Positions 18,401 to 25,473 of a stretch of 64,000 nt of DNA are shown here, piece after piece. The DNA is taken from positions 5,022,001 through 5,086,000 of the forward strand of contig NZ_JBBODF010000001.1 in NCBI RefSeq assembly GCF_038002825.1. The letters run 5' to 3'. Within the stretch, counting starts at the first letter, position 1. Every line of letters begins with the position of its first letter. Source of the stretch: Paenibacillus sp. FSL H8-0048 (GTDB lineage Bacteria > Bacillota > Bacilli > Paenibacillales > Paenibacillaceae). The position numbers and the translations under genes were made by a program. The notes under the pieces were generated by a model. The model was not told the origin of the DNA, did not search any database, and saw only the letters and a program-made list of their open reading frames with translations.

Positions 18401-18560
18401 TATCGAAGGTGCAGGTGGACAAATCGGCCCAACCTGACCGTGGGCTGTTGCAGTTAGATGAGGGGCTGAGCAGGGGAATCAACACCACTGCGATGAGCAG
18501 GCCTATGCATAACAGGGCGAGCATTCTTTTGGCCAGCAGATTATAATCAAATGTTCTCAT
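15444..18560 (-). CDS. Hybrid sensor kinase: 7TMR-DISM, degenerate HisKA, receiver and LytS-type kinase
   Basis: A 1,038-residue membrane kinase. Order: N-terminal membrane segment (about 13-31), extracellular DISMED2-like beta-sandwich (about 50-200), seven membrane spans (about 212-410), HisKA/HATPase (about 432-655), receiver (about 704-822, phospho-Asp755) and a second LytS/His_kinase-HATPase module (about 832-1034) with QIKPHFLYN, His846. The first HisKA motif reads TSAELRTPL, so Ala442 replaces the usual phospho-accepting His. The second module appears intact. This suggests phosphotransfer starts at His846, with the first module acting as scaffold or sensor. It shares an operon with the response regulator. 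Ligand unknown; DISMED2 domains often resemble carbohydrate binders. Confidence 0.9.
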   Translation of the reverse strand: MRTFDYNLLAKRMLALLCIGLLIAVVLIPLLSPSSNCNSPRSGWADLSTCTFDNSAVYPLEGEWEFYWQELLKPQDTLSGTAEAPAYMPVPGAWGRGSEATGFSRYGYATYRLLVQLPPEVPAFALKVSNIRNASEVYVNGERLGGSGTPGKARETTTPRNQPYSLTFHSRDNLAEILIHTSNFTYSNGGIAESIRIGTPAAIAAIDQRKRTYDTLLVAGFAFIGCYFIGQGLQRKEDKSSLQLAVYCFVIALYMLTHSEKLLFEYLPSLSYEGFSKLQAVSGVIGFYCVSSYTYSLFPALYSRLFKRICFVYALSFCTIVLFTTLPVYSRITGVLLAFSFISVCYTFYVMVKAAWRRESGSNYLLIGVIAAVMFTLSLVSNLFFGTELYATAPVAGPIFILAEGLFLSARHAHAYETIKQLSRQLERKDRDKDEFLLKTSAELRTPLNAIINVALSMHEGAGGPLSPSQREDIRLILGTGRRLAFLVRDILDYEQIKRQRISLQWGTVDIQGVASIVIEVFQFLNKKGSIRIKNHIPPGRFLVQADEQRLMQILYSLLDNALKFTDRGSVVIEAIWQEEFLSIAVTDTGKGIPEDQLEYIFRDYEQISEADSLETGGLGLSLAISRKLVELHGGSISVSSRVGRGSTFSFTLPGTQAEAAAAAQAEQTLPRPEYTQPEMLDDLWKYRSADPPQSSGQAAPYAPRILIVDDDYASLKALTNLLSLENYNITSRSSGKEALALLAEDRNFDLCMIDVMMPGMSGLALCRIIRQTYTPLDLPILMATAGQQLHFNEAAFRAGANDFIHKPYIWSDLKGRVNTLVQLRRSVSERLSSEIAMLRAQIKPHFLYNAINTIIWMSTRDTEKTQQLLYDLSHFLRGSFDFSNQETAIPFEKELELIEAYLSLEQARFGKRLNAEYHIEVSEFPLPPLIVQPIVENAVRHGLMEKIDGGTVIISTRQEGDDILITVSDNGKGMSDEQLASWMKDDYRSPHGEGTGIGLRNINRRLLTQFGRPLILTRGASGGIDVLITIPWKEEVF

Positions 18561-18668
18561 GATTTCATCATATCTCCGGCAGCTTGCGCTTGTCCAGCTT
18601 CCTTCTACTTCCCGCCGGAAGTGTTGTATAATTGAATTTCATATCGTACCCTGAGGAGCGCTGAAGAA

Positions 18669-19307
18669 ATGTTCTTTCTAAATATTATGTCATGGCTGAC
18701 CGAGGAGCGCCTGATGCAGCTGCTGGAGCAATACCGCTCGTTCGGGCCGCTGCCGGGTGTGGGGCTTACCTTCATGAAATCGTTCGTCCCCCCGCTGCCG
18801 ACTATAGCGATTGTGGGGCTTAACGGAGCGGTGTACGGGTTATGGCTGGGGTTCCTGTATTCCTGGATCGGTCTGGTTGCAGGCTGCACGGTCACCTTCC
18901 TGATCATCCGCAAAATTGCCGGACATCCCTACCTCGCCAAGTGGGCCAAACGGCCCAAGGTAGCCAAAGCGATGACCTGGGTCCGCCAGAGCGGGTTCAG
19001 CTATGTGTTCCTGCTTAGTCTGTTTCCGGTGGGTCCGTTCGTGGCGATTAATATGGCGGCGGGGCTGGCCGGAATGCGGCTGCGTTCCTACCTGATTGCG
19101 CTGTGTGCCGGCAAAGCCATTATGGTATTTGCGGTATCCTACATCGGCAATGATGTGCAGCGGTTCATCCGCCATCCGGTGGAGATTATCTATGTGCTGC
19201 TGTTTATCGGAGCATCACTCTGGGGGGTTAAAGCGATTGAAGCCAGGTTTGCCCGGCTGGCGCGGGAACGGGAGCTGCGCGGCCAAGCGCCGCTACAGCG
19301 CAAATAA
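18669..19307 (+). CDS. TVP38/TMEM64-family (DedA-like) membrane protein
   Basis: A 212-residue integral membrane protein with the SNARE-associated/VTT-domain pattern: LNGAVYGLWLGFLYSWIG near residues 49-66 and a second re-entrant-like section FPVGPFVAINMAAGLAGM near 119-136. DedA-class proteins are linked to lipid scrambling or carrier recycling and membrane homeostasis; this member's substrate is unknown. ATG 18669 has GAGGAG about ten bases upstream. The gene is divergent from the kinase and convergent with the aminotransferase, overlapping the latter by 15 bases at the 3' ends. Confidence 0.88.
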   Translation: MFFLNIMSWLTEERLMQLLEQYRSFGPLPGVGLTFMKSFVPPLPTIAIVGLNGAVYGLWLGFLYSWIGLVAGCTVTFLIIRKIAGHPYLAKWAKRPKVAKAMTWVRQSGFSYVFLLSLFPVGPFVAINMAAGLAGMRLRSYLIALCAGKAIMVFAVSYIGNDVQRFIRHPVEIIYVLLFIGASLWGVKAIEARFARLARERELRGQAPLQRK

Positions 19308-20816
19308 TTCACGGATCTCCTCCACACCTTCTGTAACGCCTCTCTCTCCGGTATGAGGCCAGCTGTTGGTGACCGCATTGTAGCGGTAATCCTTACTCCA
19401 TTCAGCAATATTACTGACGATAGACTGTACAGCGAAGACCATGTGCTCTATCTCCCGGTCCGTCATGATCGGGTGCAGGGACAGGCGGACCCAGCCCGGC
19501 TTCAGCGACTGGTCCCCGGCATGGATCGCCTGGATGAACGCCTGGGATTGCGCCGGGTTCAGCCCGAGCAGCTGATGGCCGTACGGACCGGCGCAGGAGC
19601 ACCCGCCGCGTGCCTGAATGCCGAAGCGGTCATTCAGCAGCCGTACCGCGAGATTGTAATGAATCTCCTTCAGCGTGAAGGAGACAATGCCATGCCGCTT
19701 GCGGTGTGTGCCCTCCAGCACGGAGCAGCCGGGAATCTGCACCAGCCCCGAGAGCAGCTTCCGGCATAGCTCCTGTTCGCGGACGATCATATATTGTCCG
19801 GTTCCGTTCATCTGCTCCTTCAGCTTCACGCAAAGGGCAGTGCGGATCGCCTGCAGGAAGCCGGGAGTGCCCCCGTCCTCGCGCACTTCCACATCATCGA
19901 TGTAGCGGCGTCCGCCCCAGCGGTTCACCCATACCACGGTGCCGCCGCCGGGCTCATCCGGCAGCCGGCCGTTGCTGAGCGCGGTGTCGAACAGCAGCAC
20001 GCCGCCGGTTCCCGGGCCACCGAGGAATTTATGCGGCGAGAAGAAGATGGCATCCAGCTTCTCCTGCGGGTCTGCCGGATGCATATTGATCTCCTGATAA
20101 GGGGCGCTTGCTGCAAAATCCACGAAGCATACCCCGTCATGCCGGTGCATGAGTGAGGCAAGCTGATGATACGGGGTCTCGATGCCGGTGACATTGGAGC
20201 AGGCGGTGAAGGAGCCGATTTTGAAGCGGCGGTTCCGGTAGAGCTGCAGCAGCTCCCCGAGCCGCTGCAGATCCACCTCTCCGCCCGGCCCGGAGGGAAC
20301 GGTAACCACATCGCCGAAGCTCTCCTGCCAGGGCAGCAGATTGGAATGATGCTCCATATGGCTGACGAAGATAACCGGGCGCTCCTCCGGTGCGCAGAGG
20401 GTTTCCTGGTTCAGCCATTCCGGCAGCTTCAGGCCCATGATCCGCAGCAGCTTGTTCACCGCGCCGGTGGTGCCGTTGCCGCAGAAGAGCAGGGCATCTG
20501 CGGGGGCGGCATTCACATGCTGCCGGATGATGCTCCGTGCTTCATGGTAAGCCAGGGTCATGGTCAGGCCCGTGGTATTGGAATCAGTATGCGGATTGCT
20601 GACATAGGGGCCGAAGCTCTCCTGTATTTTGCGCTCAATCGGCTCATACAGGCGGCCGCTGGCCGTCCAGTCGGCATACAGCAGCGGCTGCCGTCCATAG
20701 GGGGTGGAGATCAGATGGCGGCTGCCGACAGTGTGCTCACGGAATGCCGCGAAATGCTCTTGCAGTGAAGACGGCGCGTCTGCCGCAGCGGCGCGGTGGA
20801 TACTCAGCACGGACAA
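19293..20816 (-). CDS. Class V aminotransferase, cysteine-desulfurase-like
   Basis: A 507-residue fold-type I PLP enzyme. The cofactor Lys lies in FFSPHKFLGGPGTGGVLLF and a Cys-rich loop RGGCSCAGPYGH occupies the position of the desulfurase active Cys. At 507 residues it is about 100 longer than SufS/IscS, with extensions at both ends. It may mobilise sulfur or act on another amino acid; no scaffold (sufU/iscU) is adjacent. A DsrE-type sulfur-relay-like gene lies upstream in the same direction with a 175-base gap, making a sulfur-transfer link plausible. The exact reaction is not established. Confidence 0.82.
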   Translation of the reverse strand: MSVLSIHRAAAADAPSSLQEHFAAFREHTVGSRHLISTPYGRQPLLYADWTASGRLYEPIERKIQESFGPYVSNPHTDSNTTGLTMTLAYHEARSIIRQHVNAAPADALLFCGNGTTGAVNKLLRIMGLKLPEWLNQETLCAPEERPVIFVSHMEHHSNLLPWQESFGDVVTVPSGPGGEVDLQRLGELLQLYRNRRFKIGSFTACSNVTGIETPYHQLASLMHRHDGVCFVDFAASAPYQEINMHPADPQEKLDAIFFSPHKFLGGPGTGGVLLFDTALSNGRLPDEPGGGTVVWVNRWGGRRYIDDVEVREDGGTPGFLQAIRTALCVKLKEQMNGTGQYMIVREQELCRKLLSGLVQIPGCSVLEGTHRKRHGIVSFTLKEIHYNLAVRLLNDRFGIQARGGCSCAGPYGHQLLGLNPAQSQAFIQAIHAGDQSLKPGWVRLSLHPIMTDREIEHMVFAVQSIVSNIAEWSKDYRYNAVTNSWPHTGERGVTEGVEEIRELFAL

Positions 20817-20991
20817 TCCCTCCAGGCAATGAATGCTCTATCATTTGAGACGGATTCCGGCAGGCACTGGTGCTGCTCAAGGCAAGTAAAGTGTGTGTCG
20901 CAGCCTCCGCATACCCGCCGGGCGTAACCGGTCCGTCTTCGTCTGCCTCAGTATATGCCCGGTGATGTAATTAGGTTAACGCCCATAACGA

Positions 20992-21468
20992 TCAGATGAA
21001 AAGCTGAATATCGCTCTCCAGCGCATCCTTCAGATATGCGGCGGCATCGATAATCTCCACCTCGGGCAGAAGCTCCTCCGGCTTGAAGCCCATGATCTCC
21101 ACCGAGAGCTTGCAGGCGTAGAACTTGATGTTCTTTTTGCGCGCGCCCTTCAGGAAATGGATCAGCTTCGGTGCTCCCTGATCCTCCATCATCTCCTCCA
21201 GCATCAGCTTGCCAAGCCCGCTGAAGTTCATCCGCGAGAGCGGCAGCTGCTCCGGTCCCTTGGGTGTAATGACATCCATCAGCTTCTCGTAGATACTCTT
21301 ATCCTCCAGCGTCATAGTCTCCGGGTCCCGGACCAGAAACAGCCCCCAGAACGAGAAGAACATCGTAACCTCCACTTCAATATCCCTGGCTGCATTCGCC
21401 AGAATCAGCCCGGCCATCGCCTTGTCATACTCCCCGCTGAACATCAGCAGATTCAGTTTTTTGCCCAT
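20992..21468 (-). CDS. DsrE/DsrF-like (peroxiredoxin-family) protein
   Basis: A 158-residue soluble protein of the DsrE/F/H superfamily: LNLLMFSGEYDKAMAGLILA at the N-terminus, then VTMFFSFWGLFLVRD, and a conserved-position Cys in KFYACKLSVEIMGF near residue 118. These proteins carry persulfides or act in redox relay with rhodanese-type or desulfurase partners. Start 21468 gives a standard family length. It precedes the class V aminotransferase on the same strand. Function is predicted by family only. Confidence 0.82.
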   Translation of the reverse strand: MGKKLNLLMFSGEYDKAMAGLILANAARDIEVEVTMFFSFWGLFLVRDPETMTLEDKSIYEKLMDVITPKGPEQLPLSRMNFSGLGKLMLEEMMEDQGAPKLIHFLKGARKKNIKFYACKLSVEIMGFKPEELLPEVEIIDAAAYLKDALESDIQLFI

Positions 21469-21560
21469 TCATCAGCCCTCCATCGGTATCCATAGAATGT
21501 CATTAGTATGGTTAGGGAGAGGGAAAGTATGCCTGCCGTCCGGCCGGAAGACACAGAAAA

Positions 21561-21578
21561 GGCTCCCTGGCGGGAGCC
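21561..21578 (-). terminator. Terminator on the minus strand beyond repeat array 1
   Basis: A GGCTCCC / GGGAGCC hairpin with a four-base loop, followed on the minus strand by TTTTCTGTGT. It would stop transcription coming from the small membrane-protein gene at 21926-22237 after passing through the whole repeat array, placing that array in a 3' untranslated region. Confidence 0.65.
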
Positions 21579-21593
21579 TGAAACGTATATATT

Positions 21594-21856
21594 AGCTGGT
21601 ACAGCGGCGCATGGCCCGAATGTATGCGAAAAACAGCATACATGGTGCTCACATGCAGGTCGTGTGGCCGAATGTATGCGGAAAACAGCATACATGGTGC
21701 TCACATGCAGGTCGTGTGGCCGAATGTATGCGGAAAACAGCATACATGGTGCTCACATGCAGGTCGTGTGGCCGAATGTATGCGGAAAACAGCATACATT
21801 GTGCTCATCGCAGGCGCATGGCCCGAATGTATGCGAAAAACAGCATACATTTGGTG
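21594..21856. repeat. Tandem palindromic repeat array 1 (five units, 52-bp period)
   Basis: Five copies of a palindrome with 8-base arms ATGTATGC and GCATACAT around loop GRAAAACA begin at 21619, 21671, 21723, 21775 and 21826, giving steps of 52, 52, 52 and 51. Between them lies a near-identical spacer containing GTGCTCACATGCAGG. The left border (AGCTGGTACAGCGGCGCATGG) resembles the borders of the arrays at 45.6 and 63.1 kb; the right end differs. The spacers are repeated rather than unique, so this is not CRISPR. Confidence 0.92.
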
Positions 21857-21925
21857 GCCGGGTTACTCCAGGTTGCCGCCCAATCCGCTATCTCTGCTCT
21901 CTGATACTAATTCGTACCGTATGCC

Positions 21926-22237
21926 TCAATGCCCATCCCGATGCTCAGACTCAGCCTGGCGGGCGATGTCATAGCGGCGGGCGGACAGCCAGATGCTACC
22001 GGTGAACAGGACGATCAGGCCGAGGATAATGCCGAAGCGCCAGTCCCCGGCCTTGAAGTTGAGCTGAAGGACGGTAAGCACCAGGGCGACCTGGGTCCAG
22101 ACGAGGGTCCGTTTGCGGAAGGCGGTAATGTCTCCGGCCATCTTCGGCATGCCGCGGATAATCCGGTACGCCAGGAGGGCGAGGATCAGCGCAAACAGGG
22201 CGGTTCCGGCCATTTCGCCGGTGGTTAATCTATTCAT
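21926..22237 (-). CDS. Small multi-span membrane protein, function unknown
   Basis: A 103-residue protein with three predicted membrane helices (about residues 9-27, 43-60 and 66-85) and a charged C-terminal tail. Start 22237 is chosen because AAAGGA lies ten bases upstream; longer in-frame starts have no ribosome site. I do not recognise a named family. It lies 84 bases downstream of the CHASE-GGDEF-EAL gene, separated only by its own leader, so it could be transcribed from its own promoter. Transcription past its end runs into repeat array 1. Confidence 0.7.
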   Translation of the reverse strand: MNRLTTGEMAGTALFALILALLAYRIIRGMPKMAGDITAFRKRTLVWTQVALVLTVLQLNFKAGDWRFGIILGLIVLFTGSIWLSARRYDIARQAESEHRDGH

Positions 22238-22321
22238 GGTCTCAGAATCCTTTCGGGGTAACATCTTAATTAAGCTAATTATAACGACCGCCATACCCGC
22301 GTGCAAAGCATCCTGTCAGGA

Positions 22322-24466
22322 TCAGGAGGCCAGCTTGCGGATCTCATCGGCAGGCAGCGGAGGGTAGAACAGGAATCCCTGAATATGCGGGCAATTATGC
22401 TGCACCAGGAAGGCCAGCTGCTCCGGCGTCTCGACCCCTTCGGCAATCAGGTCATAGCCAAGCTGCGAGGCGACGAAGACGATGGATTTAATAATGGTCT
22501 CATCTATGGAGCTGACGCCGATGCCGGTGATGAAGGTGCGGTCAATCTTGATTTTGTTCACGGGAAAATGCTTCAGGTAATTCAGCGAAGAATATTTCGT
22601 GCCGAAATCATCGATGGAGACGATGATGCCGTGATCGCGCATCTGCTGCAGCAGCGGATAATGCTCCTCCAGCAGCGCGGTGCTCTCGGTAATCTCGAAT
22701 TCCAGCACACCGGTATCCAGTCCGTACTCGTCAAGCACGGCCAGCAGATTCTCAATCAGGTTACGGTTGTAGAACCAGCTGTTGGAGATATTAATTGAAG
22801 TCCGCAGCAGCGGCATCCCCAGGCTGCGCCATTCGCAGAGCTGGCGGCACACCTCACGCAGCACCCAGTCGGTCAGCTGGATCATCAGCCCGGCTTCTTC
22901 CACTGCGGTGATGAACGTCCCTGGTCCAATCAGCCCCTTCTCGGGGTGATTCCAGCGGATCAGCGCCTCTATCCCGATCATTTCCCCTGTGATGGCGTTG
23001 ATCTGGGGCTGATAGTAGAGTACAAATTCTTCCCGCTCCAGCGCGGAGTGCAGATATTTGGCGATCATCGTCTTCTGCTCCAGCTTCTCGCGCAGATCCC
23101 AGTCGAAGATGAAGTAATTAGCATCCTCCTGCGACTTGGCCTGGTACATTGACATATCGGCGAATTTCAGCAGATCGTCCGTCTTCTGCGAGTGCTCGGG
23201 GTACAGGGAGATGCCGATACTGGTCGACAGGCTCAGATGCGCTCCCGAGATCAGGAGAGTCTGTGAGATCAGCGTGCTGATCCGCCCGGCGATCACAGGA
23301 ATATCCGTGTGCGGCAGACCCGCGAAGATCATCACGAATTCATCTCCGCCGGTACGGGCGAACAGCTTGAAGGGCAGACCCCCGGATTTGAGCCGTCCGG
23401 CCAGGGTCTTGATCACCTGGTCCCCTGTAGAATGCCCGAGCGTATCATTAATCTCCTTGAACCGGTTCAGGTCGAAAAAGAATAAGGTATAGGTCTGCGT
23501 CGGCTCCGAGCTCTGCAGCAGACGCTCGAATTCATCCATGAAGAAGCGCCGGTTGGGGATTTCTGTCAGGCTGTCGTAATGGGCAAGCTTCTCATAGAGA
23601 CGCTTGGAAATACGCAGGTCACGGGTCCGGATGCTGACCAACCGCTCCAGTTCACGGTTGAAGCGGCTCTGATACCAGAAGATATATAGAATGAAGGCAA
23701 TCACCAGCAGAAAAGCAAGATCAATCCACAGCACGCTGAGCAGCACCTGCCATTTCTTGTGGGAGGGCAGGGAAATCCCCATCAGCCAGTGCTGATTGTA
23801 GGTGTTGACGGGAACCGTGAGCCGCGGGTCCAACGCAAGGGCTTTATTGCCGAACAGGAAGGTATGATCCTTGGCAGTGACATAGATATTACTATCCTTA
23901 TACACGAGCTGGTTAATGATATTATCAATCTTCACGGTGACGGAGACGATGCCCTCCAGAGAGTTATCCTTATAGATGGCCTGCCGGATCACCATGCCAT
24001 AGCCGCCCTGGGCAAGTGTGCGCGGACCGTCTACTGTAATGCTGCGGGAACGTAGCGTTTCTTGGATCATGCCGGGAGAGGCCAGGGAGGAGTCCAGCAG
24101 CAGGCTTCTGCCTAGCAGTGAAGAATTGCCCTCAAGCGGGTAGAGGTAGCGGATCAGACCATCCGGAGCGATCATGATATTCGTGACGTTGCTGGTGTTC
24201 TTGGCGTGTGCGGTGGCCAGGTAGCTCTGGATCAGGGCCGGATCGGCATCGAAGCCGACGGTTTGGATAAAGGAGCTGACCCCTTTCACAATGGCCACCC
24301 GTTCCTCGATGTTGGAGGCCAGCATGACCGCCTGTGAGGCCAGATCCGCCTTCTCGGCTCTATATTCCCGGGCCAGGGATACGGAATAGTAATAGAACAG
24401 GCAGAGCTGCAGGACGATAATGAAGCCGATGATGATGCTTAAAGGCTTTTTACTGAGGAAAGCCAT
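22322..24466 (-). CDS. CHASE-GGDEF-EAL cyclic-di-GMP enzyme
   Basis: A 714-residue membrane protein. It has a transmembrane helix (about 9-30), an extracellular CHASE-type sensor (about 60-200, with NIMIAPDGLIRYLYPLEGN), a second helix (about 241-265), a GGDEF domain with intact GGDEF at 373-377 and an EAL domain (Glu500-Ala-Leu). PDE residues are kept, including SINISNSWF and SIDDFGTKYSSL, where Lys replaces the common Gly. Both synthesis and hydrolysis of c-di-GMP are therefore possible; one may dominate. One of three GGDEF-EAL proteins in 20 kb, each with a different sensor. Signal unknown. Confidence 0.92.
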   Translation of the reverse strand: MAFLSKKPLSIIIGFIIVLQLCLFYYYSVSLAREYRAEKADLASQAVMLASNIEERVAIVKGVSSFIQTVGFDADPALIQSYLATAHAKNTSNVTNIMIAPDGLIRYLYPLEGNSSLLGRSLLLDSSLASPGMIQETLRSRSITVDGPRTLAQGGYGMVIRQAIYKDNSLEGIVSVTVKIDNIINQLVYKDSNIYVTAKDHTFLFGNKALALDPRLTVPVNTYNQHWLMGISLPSHKKWQVLLSVLWIDLAFLLVIAFILYIFWYQSRFNRELERLVSIRTRDLRISKRLYEKLAHYDSLTEIPNRRFFMDEFERLLQSSEPTQTYTLFFFDLNRFKEINDTLGHSTGDQVIKTLAGRLKSGGLPFKLFARTGGDEFVMIFAGLPHTDIPVIAGRISTLISQTLLISGAHLSLSTSIGISLYPEHSQKTDDLLKFADMSMYQAKSQEDANYFIFDWDLREKLEQKTMIAKYLHSALEREEFVLYYQPQINAITGEMIGIEALIRWNHPEKGLIGPGTFITAVEEAGLMIQLTDWVLREVCRQLCEWRSLGMPLLRTSINISNSWFYNRNLIENLLAVLDEYGLDTGVLEFEITESTALLEEHYPLLQQMRDHGIIVSIDDFGTKYSSLNYLKHFPVNKIKIDRTFITGIGVSSIDETIIKSIVFVASQLGYDLIAEGVETPEQLAFLVQHNCPHIQGFLFYPPLPADEIRKLAS

Positions 24467-24727
24467 GGATTGCCCCCGATACCGGAAAAATAAAAGCCGC
24501 AGATGTCAAAGTATATAATAAGCGGTTCCTAGACCGCAGGGAAATGTCGATAAATGTCGCTTGGGTCTCTATAGCATGTCATTATTATCGTGTTTGCGCA
24601 AGGGAATTCCTAACAAAACCCGGCTGAATCCAAAAACGGATAAACACCGTCTGCATAAAAGGGCAGTAAGCATTTATCCGAGTTTTTGGACAGAAGGGCA
24701 TGGCCCTGCCCGGCAGGAAGGCCGGAG
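24467..24727. other. Intergenic region, no gene seen
   Basis: This 261-base gap between two minus-strand genes holds a weak GC-rich hairpin near 24700-24725 (CCGGC...GCCGG) with no T tract. I see no convincing promoter, repeat or small ORF with a ribosome site. Confidence 0.5.
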
Positions 24728-25351
24728 TTATTTTTTGAAGATGCCCAGCGGGGCACCCATCGGCAGGAAGGTACGTCCGAAGTGGGCGTTGAGCACAGAT
24801 GCGCCGCAGCCGTAGAGGGATACGATACCGATCGCCATTTCCGATACGGCAGCCAGCTTGTGGAAGAATTCCGCAGCAACGCCGAAGGCATCCATCGAGA
24901 GACCGAGGAACAGGAAGTCGATCAGGATGAAGATAATCAGCAGTACGCGGTTCGCCTCAACGGCGCCGAGCGTCATGAAGAGTGTGAACACAAGATATCC
25001 TGCAAAAACAAATCCCAGCTGCTTGGGATCAACGCCCTCTGCCAGCACTGCACCGAACACACCGAGCTTGATCAGCCAGCTTGCTCCCATGCCGAACCAG
25101 AAGAACGCATAGGCGCCGAAGGCAGTCATGCCGAAGGTATTGTTGTGCTTGGCATCCTGGATGGATGCAAATAGCTGGGCGAAGGCTCCAAGGAAGATGG
25201 CCCATGGAATAGCATAGCTGAGACCTGTTGTAATTTCGAGCTTTTGTGAAGAAGCGACCAGGGTAACGATGGCTAGTCCGAACAAGCCGATGGCGCTCGG
25301 GTCGGCGGTAACGATTTTGACGGACTGTGAGGTGTGCGGTTGCGCTGACAT
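24728..25351 (-). CDS. satP: Acetate/succinate transporter, GPR1/FUN34/YaaH family
   Basis: A 207-residue membrane protein with six spans. The family signature is recognisable as N-terminal ADPSAIGLFGLAIVTLVAS (the NPAPLGL-like motif is ADPSAIGLFG) and the helix WAIFLGAFAQLFASIQDAKHNN. Such proteins exchange acetate or succinate with protons. Start 25351 follows TTGGAGGC at usual spacing; an in-frame TTG at 25369 overlaps that site. It lies between two c-di-GMP genes with no obvious operon partner. Acetyl-CoA from pyrimidine breakdown could feed acetate metabolism, but no link is visible. Confidence 0.86.
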   Translation of the reverse strand: MSAQPHTSQSVKIVTADPSAIGLFGLAIVTLVASSQKLEITTGLSYAIPWAIFLGAFAQLFASIQDAKHNNTFGMTAFGAYAFFWFGMGASWLIKLGVFGAVLAEGVDPKQLGFVFAGYLVFTLFMTLGAVEANRVLLIIFILIDFLFLGLSMDAFGVAAEFFHKLAAVSEMAIGIVSLYGCGASVLNAHFGRTFLPMGAPLGIFKK

Positions 25352-25473
25352 AACAATGAAAGCCTCCAATTTTCATAAGTGTTCGCATAGGATAACAGCA
25401 CCCTGGACCGGGTGCTGTTATCAGCCTGCCTATCATATCATATCGCCCGTAGCTTGCCTATAAAAGAAGTCTG

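Larger units (their letters stand above)
21469..21925. other. Intergenic region holding repeat array 1
   Basis: A 457-base non-coding stretch between two minus-strand genes. It contains a minus-strand terminator at 21561-21578 and the first 52-bp palindrome array, both annotated separately. The open frames crossing it are repetitive and differ among all three phases, as expected for a 52-base non-codon period, so I do not call them genes. Confidence 0.75.

Noticed and set aside
21508..22005. Open frames of repeated Cys/His-rich peptides across array 1 (and similar ones in arrays 2 and 3)
   Set aside because: The 52-base period is not a multiple of three, so all frames show the same cyclic peptides. 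They have no ribosome site and their sequence follows from the DNA repeat.
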